From positions 62,001 through 126,000 of the forward strand of contig NZ_JAJIWO010000006.1 of the NCBI RefSeq assembly GCF_020880695.1: DNA of 64,000 bases, written 5' to 3'. Below, piece by piece: positions 1 to 7,590 of the stretch; within the stretch, counting starts at the first letter, position 1, and every line of letters starts with the position of its first letter. The translations under genes and the position numbers were made by a program. Under the pieces are notes generated by a model. It did not search any database and was not told where the DNA came from. It saw only the letters and a list, made by a program, of their open reading frames with translations. The stretch is from Mucilaginibacter sp. UR6-11. Lineage in GTDB: Bacteria > Bacteroidota > Bacteroidia > Sphingobacteriales > Sphingobacteriaceae.

Positions 1-1
1 A

Positions 2-940
2 TCCGAAAAGCTAATTGACGCATTTGGGACACCTGCCAGTTACAGTTACGCCAGCAATTCTTTTCCGGGTGTGCAGCAAACCGGCAACATTACCCGCACC
101 GGCGGGCAAACTGCCTATGATTTTTCATTAGGGGCAAACTACAGCAATAAATTATACCTTGGTTTTGGTATCGGGCTTACAGATATGCGTTATAAATCAA
201 CCAGCAGCTTTAATGAAACCGGCTCTGCTACCATTAATGAAAACGGTACTGCTGTCACCCGAAATTTCAATTCAACTTATTCGCAATACCAAACCACCAA
301 GGGGAGCGGCTTTAACGCCCGGCTGGGTGTAATATATAAAGTTATAGAAAGCATCAGACTGGGGGCTGCTATCACCACTCCAACTTTTATCAGCATTGAC
401 GATTCTTTTAGCGAAGGTTTAGAAAACAGCCTCAGCAGCGGCAAAAACTACTCAAACGGCCCGGTTGAATATCCGTTAAGCTATTCTATGCGTACGCCGT
501 TTAAAGCGGCAGGCGGCGTGTCTGTATTTCTGGGTCAATATGGCTTTATTACGGGTGATGTTGAATATATCGATTACAGTTCAACGCATATCAACAGCAA
601 TGACAACTATACGAACACCTATGATAATGGCCTTATCAAAGCCAATTACAGATCGGCCATTAACGCCCATGCGGGTGCAGAGCTTAAGTTAGGTTCGGCC
701 CTGGCTTTACGCGGAGGTTATGGCATACAGGGTAGCCCGCTAAAAACAAACGGTACTACTACCAAAATGGTTACCGGTGGCCTGGGCTACCGCGTTGGTA
801 ATTACTATGCAGATGCTGCTTATGTGCACCTGCAGGGGTCGCAAAATATCATGCAGTATGATATAGGCCCAACCACACCGGTTGCCGGTATTAATGCAAC
901 TAATAACAACTTCTTTTTAACTATTGGCTTACGGTATTAA
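2..940 (+). CDS. FadL/OmpP1/TodX-type outer-membrane transport protein, 5' partial
   Basis: The reading frame is open from base 2, so the N-terminus and signal peptide lie outside the window; an internal GTG at 71 is not a credible start. About 312 codons remain. The protein has alternating Gly/Tyr/Asn-rich amphipathic strands and ends in Phe-Phe-Leu-Thr-Ile-Gly-Leu-Arg-Tyr, an aromatic-terminated last strand typical of outer-membrane beta-barrels. Strand pattern and the phrase SxGKNYxNGPVEYPLSYSMRTP fit Bacteroidota FadL/OmpP1 proteins, often annotated as hemin receptor or long-chain fatty-acid transporter. The probable role is passive uptake of hydrophobic compounds across the outer membrane. 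Substrate is not readable from sequence. Family call is from memory of the fold pattern. Confidence 0.72.
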   Translation, partial: SEKLIDAFGTPASYSYASNSFPGVQQTGNITRTGGQTAYDFSLGANYSNKLYLGFGIGLTDMRYKSTSSFNETGSATINENGTAVTRNFNSTYSQYQTTKGSGFNARLGVIYKVIESIRLGAAITTPTFISIDDSFSEGLENSLSSGKNYSNGPVEYPLSYSMRTPFKAAGGVSVFLGQYGFITGDVEYIDYSSTHINSNDNYTNTYDNGLIKANYRSAINAHAGAELKLGSALALRGGYGIQGSPLKTNGTTTKMVTGGLGYRVGNYYADAAYVHLQGSQNIMQYDIGPTTPVAGINATNNNFFLTIGLRY

Positions 941-986
941 TAATCTGCTCCGCCCGTTTTAATTTTATAGACATATTTGTGGCCTT

Positions 987-1739
987 ATGACTATGCTATT
1001 ACCTTTCATTAATGAGCAGTTAAGCGGTGTGATCTGGCGGGTGGAAATTGACGGTTTAACCGACACTGTTTTCCTTGAAATAAGGACAACCGAGAGGCAG
1101 GTTTCATTTAATTCCATAAACCTGGTAAATGGCAAAACCTACCTGAAAGATTATACTAGCCCTGAAAGATGGTTAACAGGGATTGAAGCGGCATATGACG
1201 GTATACTGTTAGTACATAATTATCAATCAGAAAACACACCGGTACACAAAGGGGTAACTGCAATTAACAGTAAAGGCGAGGTATTATGGAGTAATTACAC
1301 CTACGCATTTGATCATCTTTCAATAAATGGCCCCATATTATTTAATATCCAGCTGCAACCTAAAAAATTATTTTTAACGGATATTAAAACCGGGGTACAG
1401 TTAAGAGCTTTTGAGCAAACGATTGATGTTGAGGCACCTGCTTATGTCGTGATACCTAAAATTTCGGCTCCTGAGGATTTGAATATTTCGTTACCGGTTG
1501 AAGTCTATGGAAACATCGTACATTACCTTGATTACAATAATTTCAGAATTGTATCTTTGCACTCTTTAGAAGCGGGACAGTTAAAACAACATCTGTATAT
1601 CACAGATGGCAACGGCCTTGTATATGAAGATTTATTAAATGCAGATATACAAAAAATGCAGCCTGAGTCGTTTATCCTGTATAAAAACTCGCTCATTTAT
1701 ATCAAAAACAAATCAGAGTTGAAGGTTTTAAACCTATAA
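987..1739 (+). CDS. Conserved hypothetical protein, DUF4905-like
   Basis: A 250-residue protein without signal peptide or membrane segments. It is rich in short beta-strands and repeated hydrophobic/Trp/Tyr turns (for example GVIWRVEIDG, GEVLWSNYTYAFDH), suggesting a propeller-like fold. It resembles a family confined to Sphingobacteriaceae and relatives that I recall as DUF4905; I cannot verify this. A near-consensus -7 box (CATATTTG, 972-979, 7 of 8 positions of TAnnTTTG) ends eight bases before the ATG, so the mRNA leader would be only a few bases long. It sits 46 bases after the porin gene and 21 before the LysM gene. Function unknown. Confidence 0.6.
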   Translation: MTMLLPFINEQLSGVIWRVEIDGLTDTVFLEIRTTERQVSFNSINLVNGKTYLKDYTSPERWLTGIEAAYDGILLVHNYQSENTPVHKGVTAINSKGEVLWSNYTYAFDHLSINGPILFNIQLQPKKLFLTDIKTGVQLRAFEQTIDVEAPAYVVIPKISAPEDLNISLPVEVYGNIVHYLDYNNFRIVSLHSLEAGQLKQHLYITDGNGLVYEDLLNADIQKMQPESFILYKNSLIYIKNKSELKVLNL

Positions 1740-1760
1740 ATTACTGACTAAGAATTTATT

Positions 1761-2684
1761 ATGAAATTAAAAACTTTATTATTACTAACCTCTCTGTTAA
1801 CCACAACCACTTCTCTTTTCGCTAAATCTACCCTGATTGATTCAGTTGGTATTGAAAACCTGGACGGAAAAAAAGTAATATTACATAAATTAGATCCCAA
1901 GGATAATTATTATTCAATAGGCCGGCGTTACAATGTTAAGCCGGGCGACATCATAAAATTCAACAATAATGCGCCGTTAAAAATCGGCAATATTATAAAA
2001 GTCCCTACGGACAGGTCATTTTTGGAGCCATCAAAGCCGGCCGTAATGCAAAGGCCCGTGGCTACCCCACCGCCGCCTGTTCAGCAACAACCGGCGCAGC
2101 AGCCTGCCCCTGCCAATCCAGCGCCTGCCAATACCGGGTTGACACCACAACAATATAAAGTATCAGCCGGCGAAACGCTTTATTCAATAGCCAAGCGCTT
2201 TAACTCGACTGTTGAAGATATAACCAGGTTAAATGGTTTAACATCTACTACGGTAACTCCCGGCCAGGTTATCCAGGTAAAATCAAACACTGCCGACGTG
2301 CCGCCGCCGGTAGTACGCCCCGTTGCGAAACGCGACTCGACGAATTATATGACCGGCCAGGATAGTGCCGACAGGAAATTGAATGCCAACCGCTTTGGTT
2401 TATTTGAGAAGAATGAAAAAGGTGTAGCTACCTGGATTGATGATACCAGCCTTGATCCTAATAAAAAACTGGTATTGCACCGTACCGCCCCAATTGGCAC
2501 TGTAGTTAAAATAACTAACCCCATGACCAACCGCACAACCTTTGCCAAGGTTGTAGGCCGTTTTTCTGACAATGAGACCACCAGGGACGTTATCCTGATC
2601 ATGACAAAAAATGTAGCCGAATCTATCGGCGCTTTAGATAAGCGTATCCATGTAAACATTAGCTACGGCAGCCCTAATGAATAG
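1761..2684 (+). CDS. LysM-repeat protein with C-terminal RlpA-like double-psi barrel
   Basis: Residues 1-22 form a signal peptide ending in an AxxFAK-type site. A first LysM-like repeat spans about 40-82 (YSIGRRYNVKPGDIIKFNN). A Pro/Gln/Ala-rich linker covers 83-128. A clear second LysM spans 131-174 (YKVSAGETLYSIAKRF). After another Pro-rich linker, residues 215-305 (starting GVATWIDD) match the RlpA-like double-psi beta-barrel seen in septal or peptidoglycan-associated proteins. The protein is therefore likely periplasmic and glycan-binding. The key catalytic Asp/His of lytic RlpA proteins is not obvious, so binding rather than cleavage is the safer inference. The stop overlaps the next gene by 8 bases, indicating translational coupling to the kinase. 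Confidence 0.8.
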   Translation: MKLKTLLLLTSLLTTTTSLFAKSTLIDSVGIENLDGKKVILHKLDPKDNYYSIGRRYNVKPGDIIKFNNNAPLKIGNIIKVPTDRSFLEPSKPAVMQRPVATPPPPVQQQPAQQPAPANPAPANTGLTPQQYKVSAGETLYSIAKRFNSTVEDITRLNGLTSTTVTPGQVIQVKSNTADVPPPVVRPVAKRDSTNYMTGQDSADRKLNANRFGLFEKNEKGVATWIDDTSLDPNKKLVLHRTAPIGTVVKITNPMTNRTTFAKVVGRFSDNETTRDVILIMTKNVAESIGALDKRIHVNISYGSPNE

Positions 2685-3312
2685 ACCTTATATTATAGGC
2701 ATTGCCGGCGGAAGCGGCTCGGGAAAGACTTTTTTTTTAAATCGTTTTCTTGATCACTTTTCGGCCGATGAAGTTTGCCTGGTATCGCAGGATGATTACT
2801 ATTTCCCGGTGGCGCATAATATGACGCCCGAGGAAAATAAGCTGTATAACTTCGACCTGCCGTCTACCATCGATAACGAACAGTTTGAAAATGATATTTA
2901 TAAGCTGATTGACGGGCAGGTTATCTACAAAAAGGAGTATACTTTTAACAACCCCAACATTGAGCCTAAAATGCTGGAAATTAAACCGGCTCCTATCTTA
3001 ATAGTGGAGGGCCTTTTTATATTCCATTTTAAGGCGATAGACGAACTTTTGGATATGCGCATATTCCTGGAGGCCGACGGGGAAACAGCCTTACAGCGCC
3101 GCTTAAAACGCGATCTGCACGAACGTGGCTATTCGCATGATGATGTCATGTATAAATGGGAAAACCATGTTGTGCCGGCCTACAATGAATTTTTGCTTCC
3201 TTATAAAGATGACTGCCACAAGATCATCATCAATAACACCAATACAGCCGAAAATATACAGGCAATTACTGATGATATCTCGAAGGAATTGAGAGAAAAG
3301 ATACTTAGCTAA
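2677..3312 (+). CDS. udk: Uridine kinase family protein
   Basis: 211 residues, the usual length for bacterial uridine kinase. The P-loop GGSGSGKT lies at residues 11-18. It is followed by VSQDDYYFP, the conserved Asp-Asp-Tyr-Tyr nucleoside-binding motif, then NFDLPSTID and VEGLFIF (Walker-B-like), and a lid region with RRLKRDLHERGYS. These are hallmarks of the phosphoribulokinase/uridine kinase superfamily, which phosphorylates uridine and cytidine in pyrimidine salvage. It starts inside the end of the upstream LysM gene (8-base overlap). Its stop codon overlaps the stop of the convergent scoB gene: TTAGCTAA at 3305-3312 supplies TAA to both strands. Confidence 0.88.
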   Translation: MNRPYIIGIAGGSGSGKTFFLNRFLDHFSADEVCLVSQDDYYFPVAHNMTPEENKLYNFDLPSTIDNEQFENDIYKLIDGQVIYKKEYTFNNPNIEPKMLEIKPAPILIVEGLFIFHFKAIDELLDMRIFLEADGETALQRRLKRDLHERGYSHDDVMYKWENHVVPAYNEFLLPYKDDCHKIIINNTNTAENIQAITDDISKELREKILS

Positions 3313-3964
3313 GATCCATTTCGGGGATCTCACCTTCAATAATCAGCTTGCCCGCTGTTGCATTCTTTATTTCTTCAACACTTACACCGGGTGCGCGTTC
3401 TAATAATTTAAATCCGCCACCGGGCAATACGTCCAGTACGGCCAGTTCAGTAACGATTTTCCTGACGCAGTGAATGCCGGTTAGCGGTAAGCTACACTGT
3501 GGTAACAGTTTAGATTCGCCGGCTTTATTTACATGCTGCATGGCAACGATTATATTTTCGGCAGATGCCACCAGGTCCATAGCCCCTCCCATTCCCTTGA
3601 CCATTTTACCCGGTATCTTCCAGTTAGCGATGTCGCCATTCTCTGATACCTCCATAGCGCCCAGGATGGTTAGATTTACCTTGCGGGCCCGTATCATCCC
3701 GAAACTCATAGCCGAATCAAATATCGCCGATCCCGGCAGCATGGTGATGGTTTGCTTGCCGGCATTAATTACGTCAGCATCCTCTTCACCTTCAAACGGG
3801 AACGGCCCCATACCCAGTAACCCGTTCTCGGACTGCAATACCACATCTATATTATCGGGGATATAGTTGGCTACCAATGTAGGTATGCCAATGCCTAAAT
3901 TTACATAGTAACCGTCTTTAATTTCTCTGGCTATTCGTTTTGCTATTCCTGTTTTGTCTAACAT
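3305..3964 (-). CDS. scoB: Succinyl-CoA:3-ketoacid CoA-transferase subunit B
   Basis: 219 residues, typical for the beta subunit. The catalytic glutamate motif SENGLLGMGP places the CoA-thioester-forming Glu at residue 46. GIGIPTLVANYIP near the N-terminus and GGAMDLVA near residue 130 are also conserved in the family. With ScoA it transfers CoA from succinyl-CoA to acetoacetate or a related 3-keto acid, feeding ketone-body-type carbon into acetyl-CoA. It lies 54 bases downstream of scoA in the same direction, so the pair is an operon. ATG start at 3964. Confidence 0.92.
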   Translation of the reverse strand: MLDKTGIAKRIAREIKDGYYVNLGIGIPTLVANYIPDNIDVVLQSENGLLGMGPFPFEGEEDADVINAGKQTITMLPGSAIFDSAMSFGMIRARKVNLTILGAMEVSENGDIANWKIPGKMVKGMGGAMDLVASAENIIVAMQHVNKAGESKLLPQCSLPLTGIHCVRKIVTELAVLDVLPGGGFKLLERAPGVSVEEIKNATAGKLIIEGEIPEMDLS

Positions 3965-4018
3965 ATTAAACTATTTATGTCATCGCAGCGCGATTGTTTC
4001 GTTACCTGCTATGATAAG

Positions 4019-4714
4019 TTATCTGGGTCTGACGGTTCTCTGTTCAATCCTTTTTTCATAGTTCGCCCCCCTGAAGATCCTGTGGACGTAAATTCCCGGG
4101 GTATGGATTTGATCCGGATCAAGTTCGCCGGGTTCAACTAATTCTTCAACTTCGGCAATAGTAATCTTTCCGGCCATAGCCATAACGGGGTTGAAGTTGC
4201 GCGCTGTCGATCTGTAAACCAAATTACCCATGCTATCTCCCTTCCAGGCTTTTACGATAGCAAAATCCGCGTCGAACGCCATCTCCATTAAATAATCCTT
4301 GCCATTGAAATTTCTTATTTCTTTGCCTATGGCAACCTCGGTTCCCACTCCTGCCGGGGTAAATATCGCCGGCATGCCATAGCCCGCGGCCAGGCAACGG
4401 GTTGCCAGTGTACCTTGCGGGATGAGTTCAACTTCCAGTTCACCGCTGAGTAGCTGACGCTCAAACTCCGCGTTCTCGCCTACGTAGGATGAAATCATTT
4501 TTTTTACCTGGCGCTGCCTTAGCATCAGGCCTATGCCAAAATCATCAACCCCGGCATTGTTTGATATACAGGTAAGTTCCTTTATACCTTTTTTTACCAG
4601 CGCGGTGATACAATTTTCGGGCAGGCCGCATAAGCCAAATCCGCCCAATAACAGGGTCATGCCATCTGTTATATCATGAATGGCTTCGTCGGCATTGCTA
4701 AAAACTTTATTCAT
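4019..4714 (-). CDS. scoA: Succinyl-CoA:3-ketoacid CoA-transferase subunit A
   Basis: 231 residues, matching the alpha subunit. The CoA-binding signature near the N-terminus (LLGGFGLCGLPENCI) and IPQGTLATRCLAAGYGMPAIFTPAGVGTE in the middle are diagnostic of the family I CoA-transferase A subunit. It forms the heterodimeric (or heterotetrameric) enzyme with ScoB. It is the first gene of the two-gene minus-strand operon. A perfect -7 box TAGATTTG lies on the minus strand at 4740-4733, giving a predicted 5' leader of about 14 bases. Confidence 0.92.
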   Translation of the reverse strand: MNKVFSNADEAIHDITDGMTLLLGGFGLCGLPENCITALVKKGIKELTCISNNAGVDDFGIGLMLRQRQVKKMISSYVGENAEFERQLLSGELEVELIPQGTLATRCLAAGYGMPAIFTPAGVGTEVAIGKEIRNFNGKDYLMEMAFDADFAIVKAWKGDSMGNLVYRSTARNFNPVMAMAGKITIAEVEELVEPGELDPDQIHTPGIYVHRIFRGANYEKRIEQRTVRPR

Positions 4715-4732
4715 TGGTTATAATTGGTAACA

Positions 4733-4740
4733 CAAATCTA
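4733..4740 (-). promoter_or_regulatory. Predicted -7 box for scoAB
   Basis: The plus strand reads CAAATCTA, i.e. TAGATTTG on the minus strand, a perfect match to the Bacteroidota TAnnTTTG element. A TTG (plus-strand CAA at 4763-4765) stands 22 bases upstream as a possible -33 element. The predicted start of transcription is about 4728, 14 bases before the scoA ATG. Confidence 0.5.
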
Positions 4741-4812
4741 CTAAATCATAAGCACACAAAAACAATTATAAAAGCTGTGCATTAGTATTATAGCAATCCT
4801 AAAAATAAGAAT

Positions 4813-5202
4813 ATGCCAGATAAAGAGGAAGAATTAAAAAACCTTGGCGATAGGCCTGGTCAACCCAACGCCTACCGCGTAGATAATGATAACAGCGAAG
4901 ACGAAGAAAAACTGACACGCGGCTTCAATGGCGGCGACGGAACCAGACCGGTAACAGAGGGCCAGCCAATGGGTGGCGAAAACTTTGGCGCCAACAATGT
5001 GACCCCGTCCGGTGATGATAAAAACAACCCATCACAAAACGCAGGTTATACTAACGCCTACTTTAGGCGCACAGAGCCGGCCGAGGAACATCCCGAAAAC
5101 AGTAACTTTAAACCTGATGCTGACCCAACATATCAACAAGGCACCGCAGATAACGATGGGCAGGGCGATGCCAAGCCTAATGTGCCGGGACCTAATGACT
5201 GA
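4813..5202 (+). CDS. Small acidic, disordered hypothetical protein
   Basis: 129 residues made almost entirely of Asp, Glu, Asn, Gly, Pro, Gln and Thr, with no hydrophobic core, signal peptide or membrane segment. It looks intrinsically disordered. The start MPDKEEELKNLGDRPGQPN and end DAKPNVPGPND resemble a small family I recall in Mucilaginibacter-type genomes, without known function. An overlapping frame at 5012-5227 is a shadow. A strong hairpin follows at 5240-5267. Coding status rests on length, ATG start and composition, so it is moderate. Confidence 0.6.
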   Translation: MPDKEEELKNLGDRPGQPNAYRVDNDNSEDEEKLTRGFNGGDGTRPVTEGQPMGGENFGANNVTPSGDDKNNPSQNAGYTNAYFRRTEPAEEHPENSNFKPDADPTYQQGTADNDGQGDAKPNVPGPND

Positions 5203-5239
5203 ATTAAACGAGTTTAAAACCAGGTAAATACCTGTTGTG

Positions 5240-5267
5240 AAACATGCCTGAGATACCAGGCATGTTT
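5240..5267. terminator. Bidirectional hairpin between a small ORF and dinB
   Basis: Arms AAACATGCCTG (5240-5250) and CAGGCATGTTT (5257-5267) pair perfectly over 11 bp around a 6-base loop. The outer A-T pairs provide a short U-rich 3' side on either strand. It sits between the convergent gene ends at 5202 and 5274, where a shared terminator is expected. Confidence 0.6.
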
Positions 5268-5273
5268 CCTATA

Positions 5274-6458
5274 TTAATCCCTTAAAAACGGGTTAAAGTT
5301 CCGCGTTCCGATAGCCATGCCTGCAGCCCGGCATACTGTCTTTTCACCAAACTTAAAATTGATCTTATCCATAGCCTGGTAGAGCCTGATGCGTTCTTCA
5401 TTATCCTCAAAAAGATTGATCTGATAACTGCCGGAGCAAAGATTGCTAAGCCTGACACCAATCAGCCTGATGGGCCGGTGGCCGTTCCATGTTTTTTTGA
5501 GGAGATTTTTAACGCCGGGGATCAGGATATGTTCGGCAGCGGTGAGCGCGATTTTCTCCTGTACAGTATGGGTCTCGAAGTTGGCGTAACGTATTTTTAT
5601 GGCAAGGCATGAAGCTACTTTATTTTCTTTGCGCAATTTGTAAGCCAGTTCCTCGGTCATAGACACCAGCACAGTTTCCAGCGTCTTTTGGTCGGTAACA
5701 TTAGTTTCAAAGGTATTTTCTGTGGATATGGATTTACGGTCGCTGTGTGGTATTAACTCGCTCTCGTCAATGCCATTGGCCCGCTCCCAAATGTAGCGGC
5801 CATGCTTACCAAATACTGTTTCTAAAAATTTCAACTCAACCCGCTGCAGATCGCCAATCTTTTCGATACCAAACTGGTATAGCTTCTGACAGGTCTTCTC
5901 GCCCAGCATAGGTATTTTACGGATGGATAGCGGCGCCATAAACTCTTTTTCCTTACCATGCTCAATTAATAACTGTCCGTTTGGCTTAGCGGCGTTGGTA
6001 GCCATTTTAGCAACCGTTTTGCAGGATGCCATCCCAAAAGAAATTGGCAAACCGGTTTCGCGGGTAATGCGCGCCCGCAGGTCGGTGGCTAACCCGTAGC
6101 AATCATGGAACCGGTCCATGCCCGTCATATCGATATAAAACTCATCTACCGATGTTTTTTGGTAAAGCGGCACGCTGTTATGGATGATCCGGGTAACGTC
6201 TCCTGAGGCTTCGCTGTAGCGGCCATGACTACCGCGAATAATGATAGCCTGCGGGCAAAGTTTCATGGCCTGTTTCATGGGCATGGCCGAATGGATCCCG
6301 AATTTACGCGCCTCATAACTGCATGAAGCTACCACGCCCCTGTCTGCCGAACCACCTATTAATACCGGCTTACCGATCAGGCCGGGATTAAACTTACGCT
6401 CGACGGATACGAAAAAGGAATCCAGATCAATATGTACAATGCAGCGTTTGGTTTCCAT
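5274..6458 (-). CDS. dinB: DNA polymerase IV (Y-family translesion polymerase)
   Basis: 394 residues. The N-terminal motif IVHIDLDSFFVSVERKF holds the first metal-binding Asp and the steric-gate Phe. SVDEFYIDMTG carries the second acidic pair (Asp-Glu), and SCKTVAKMATNAAKP is the nucleotide-binding palm/fingers segment. HhH DNA-binding region and little-finger domain follow (IRKIPMLGEKT). It copies across damaged bases with low fidelity. The canonical Ala after Asp-Glu is Phe here. The ATG at 6458 leaves only seven residues before the first conserved strand, so an internal start is unlikely. The perfect -7 box at 6470-6463 would put transcription initiation at or next to this ATG. Confidence 0.92.
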   Translation of the reverse strand: METKRCIVHIDLDSFFVSVERKFNPGLIGKPVLIGGSADRGVVASCSYEARKFGIHSAMPMKQAMKLCPQAIIIRGSHGRYSEASGDVTRIIHNSVPLYQKTSVDEFYIDMTGMDRFHDCYGLATDLRARITRETGLPISFGMASCKTVAKMATNAAKPNGQLLIEHGKEKEFMAPLSIRKIPMLGEKTCQKLYQFGIEKIGDLQRVELKFLETVFGKHGRYIWERANGIDESELIPHSDRKSISTENTFETNVTDQKTLETVLVSMTEELAYKLRKENKVASCLAIKIRYANFETHTVQEKIALTAAEHILIPGVKNLLKKTWNGHRPIRLIGVRLSNLCSGSYQINLFEDNEERIRLYQAMDKINFKFGEKTVCRAAGMAIGTRNFNPFLRD

Positions 6459-6462
6459 ACCG

Positions 6463-6470
6463 CAAATCTA
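6463..6470 (-). promoter_or_regulatory. Predicted -7 box of dinB, implying a leaderless start
   Basis: Plus-strand CAAATCTA reads TAGATTTG on the minus strand, matching TAnnTTTG at every fixed position. With the usual 5-base offset the transcript would begin at about 6458, the A of the dinB ATG. No well-spaced -33 TTG is visible. Confidence 0.45.
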
Positions 6471-6473
6471 AAA

Positions 6474-6481
6474 TAAATTTG
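6474..6481 (+). promoter_or_regulatory. Predicted -7 box of the 2H phosphoesterase gene
   Basis: TAAATTTG matches TAnnTTTG perfectly. A TTG at 6448-6450 stands 23 bases upstream, slightly long for a -33 element. Predicted initiation near 6486 rules against translation from the codon at 6487 and favours the ATG at 6532. The box is only three bases from the oppositely oriented dinB box. Confidence 0.45.
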
Positions 6482-6531
6482 CACAATTGCTAAAAATATT
6501 AGTATTATTGTTTCCCGTAAATAGCAGGTCA

Positions 6532-7149
6532 ATGAAAGGTTATACAGATTTTTTAATGATGCTTTCCCCATCAGATAAGGTGAAGGCTGTGGTGCATAAT
6601 CATAAATTTTATGCCGCAGGTATCATTGGTAATTATGAAAGCATGCATTCAACCGCCCATATATCTATCCGGATGATGCACCGGCAAAAAACATTCCTTA
6701 CCGAACCGGGAATCCTGACTTTTAGAAAAAGGCTTTGCCTGATACCGCCGGTAACCCTGCATATTGACGGGTTTGACTATTTTAACCATGGTGATGAATA
6801 TAAAACGATCTATGCCCGTATCAGTAACAGTCCCGAAACTAATCAATGGTTTAAGATACTGAAGCAGCACCTGCATATCAAAGAATTCATGGTACCCCAT
6901 ATCACTATTTGCCGCAATATTCCGGTGGCCGACTTTGATAAACTATGGCCATACTTTAAATCTATTGAGTGGAAGGCCACTTTTACAGTAAATACACTTA
7001 CCGTATTGCAACGCGAAACATTTGCCAGCTTTGCCAAATGGGAACCTTATACTGAGTTACCGTTTGAAGGTAAAACGCAATACAGCCTGGCACCGCCGAA
7101 ACCATCATTATTAAAACAATTAAATAGCCAGCAGACAAGTTTATTTTAA
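6532..7149 (+). CDS. 2'-5' RNA ligase-like 2H phosphoesterase
   Basis: 205 residues from the ATG at 6532. The two signature H-x-[ST]-x motifs of the 2H superfamily are present: HISI at about residues 43-46 and HITI at 123-126. Spacing of about 80 residues matches the LigT/YjcG-type bilobal fold. Such enzymes act on 2',3'-cyclic phosphates or 2'-5' linkages in RNA or nucleotides; the true substrate here is unknown. The frame is open back to 6487, but that position coincides with the predicted transcription start, so the later ATG is preferred. It diverges from dinB and is convergent with the GH59 gene. Confidence 0.75.
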   Translation: MKGYTDFLMMLSPSDKVKAVVHNHKFYAAGIIGNYESMHSTAHISIRMMHRQKTFLTEPGILTFRKRLCLIPPVTLHIDGFDYFNHGDEYKTIYARISNSPETNQWFKILKQHLHIKEFMVPHITICRNIPVADFDKLWPYFKSIEWKATFTVNTLTVLQRETFASFAKWEPYTELPFEGKTQYSLAPPKPSLLKQLNSQQTSLF

Positions 7150-7159
7150 CTAACGCCTG

Positions 7160-7193
7160 CCACGAATAGCCGCCGGAGTGCTATTCAGTGGTT
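7160..7193. terminator. Weak intergenic hairpin between convergent genes
   Basis: GAATAGC (7164-7170) and GCTATTC (7180-7186) form a 7-bp stem with a 9-base loop, extended imperfectly by CCAC/GTGG and CTAAC/GTTAG outside it. No T-run follows, so terminator function is only suggested by position between convergent gene ends. Confidence 0.3.
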
Positions 7194-7590
7194 AGAGGTG
7201 TACCCTGATATTATCAAATAAGTTATGATTGTAGGTACTCGCGATGAATGCCATGCCCTTTACACCTGATTTATCGGTGAGGGTTGCCAGTTTATTGCCA
7301 TCCACGAATCCGGTAAGCCGGTTGCCGCTCATTTCAAGCCGGAGATGGTGCCAGTTCGCGGGTTTAAAGTATTCAATCTGACCCGAGGCGAGCGTGGCGT
7401 ATTGCCAGTTTAGTTGCCAGCGCCCATCGCGGGTAAGGATAAAACGATAGCCCAGTTTATCCCTGTCGGCATAGCGCCCGCCCAGCTCAATATCTCCGCC
7501 TTCCAATAAAACATCGGCTTCGATAATATAATTTTGCCAGGCAACGTCACCAAATAAAGAGTGTGGTTTCAATAACCAGTTGTTATATCA
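7192..7590 (-). pseudogene. Severed C-terminal lectin-like domain of the GH59 enzyme
   Basis: Reading on past the TGA at 7590-7588 in the same frame gives about 131 further codons to a TAA at 7194-7192. The product (SLFGDVAWQNYIIEADVLLE ... NHNLFDNIRVHL) aligns with the C-terminal jelly-roll/lectin domain of galactocerebrosidase; the human protein ends with the same GDYNW...TIKCDVYIE...FDNFLVEA pattern. The frame is clean, so the break is a single in-frame stop rather than a frameshift. A TTG at 7572-7570 could start it, but an isolated lectin domain without signal peptide makes little sense. Confidence 0.8.

Noticed and set aside
7588..7590. TGA as selenocysteine in the GH59 gene
   Set aside because: No selenocysteine-insertion hairpin is evident, no selenoprotein of this family is known, and Trp to stop is the simplest reading.
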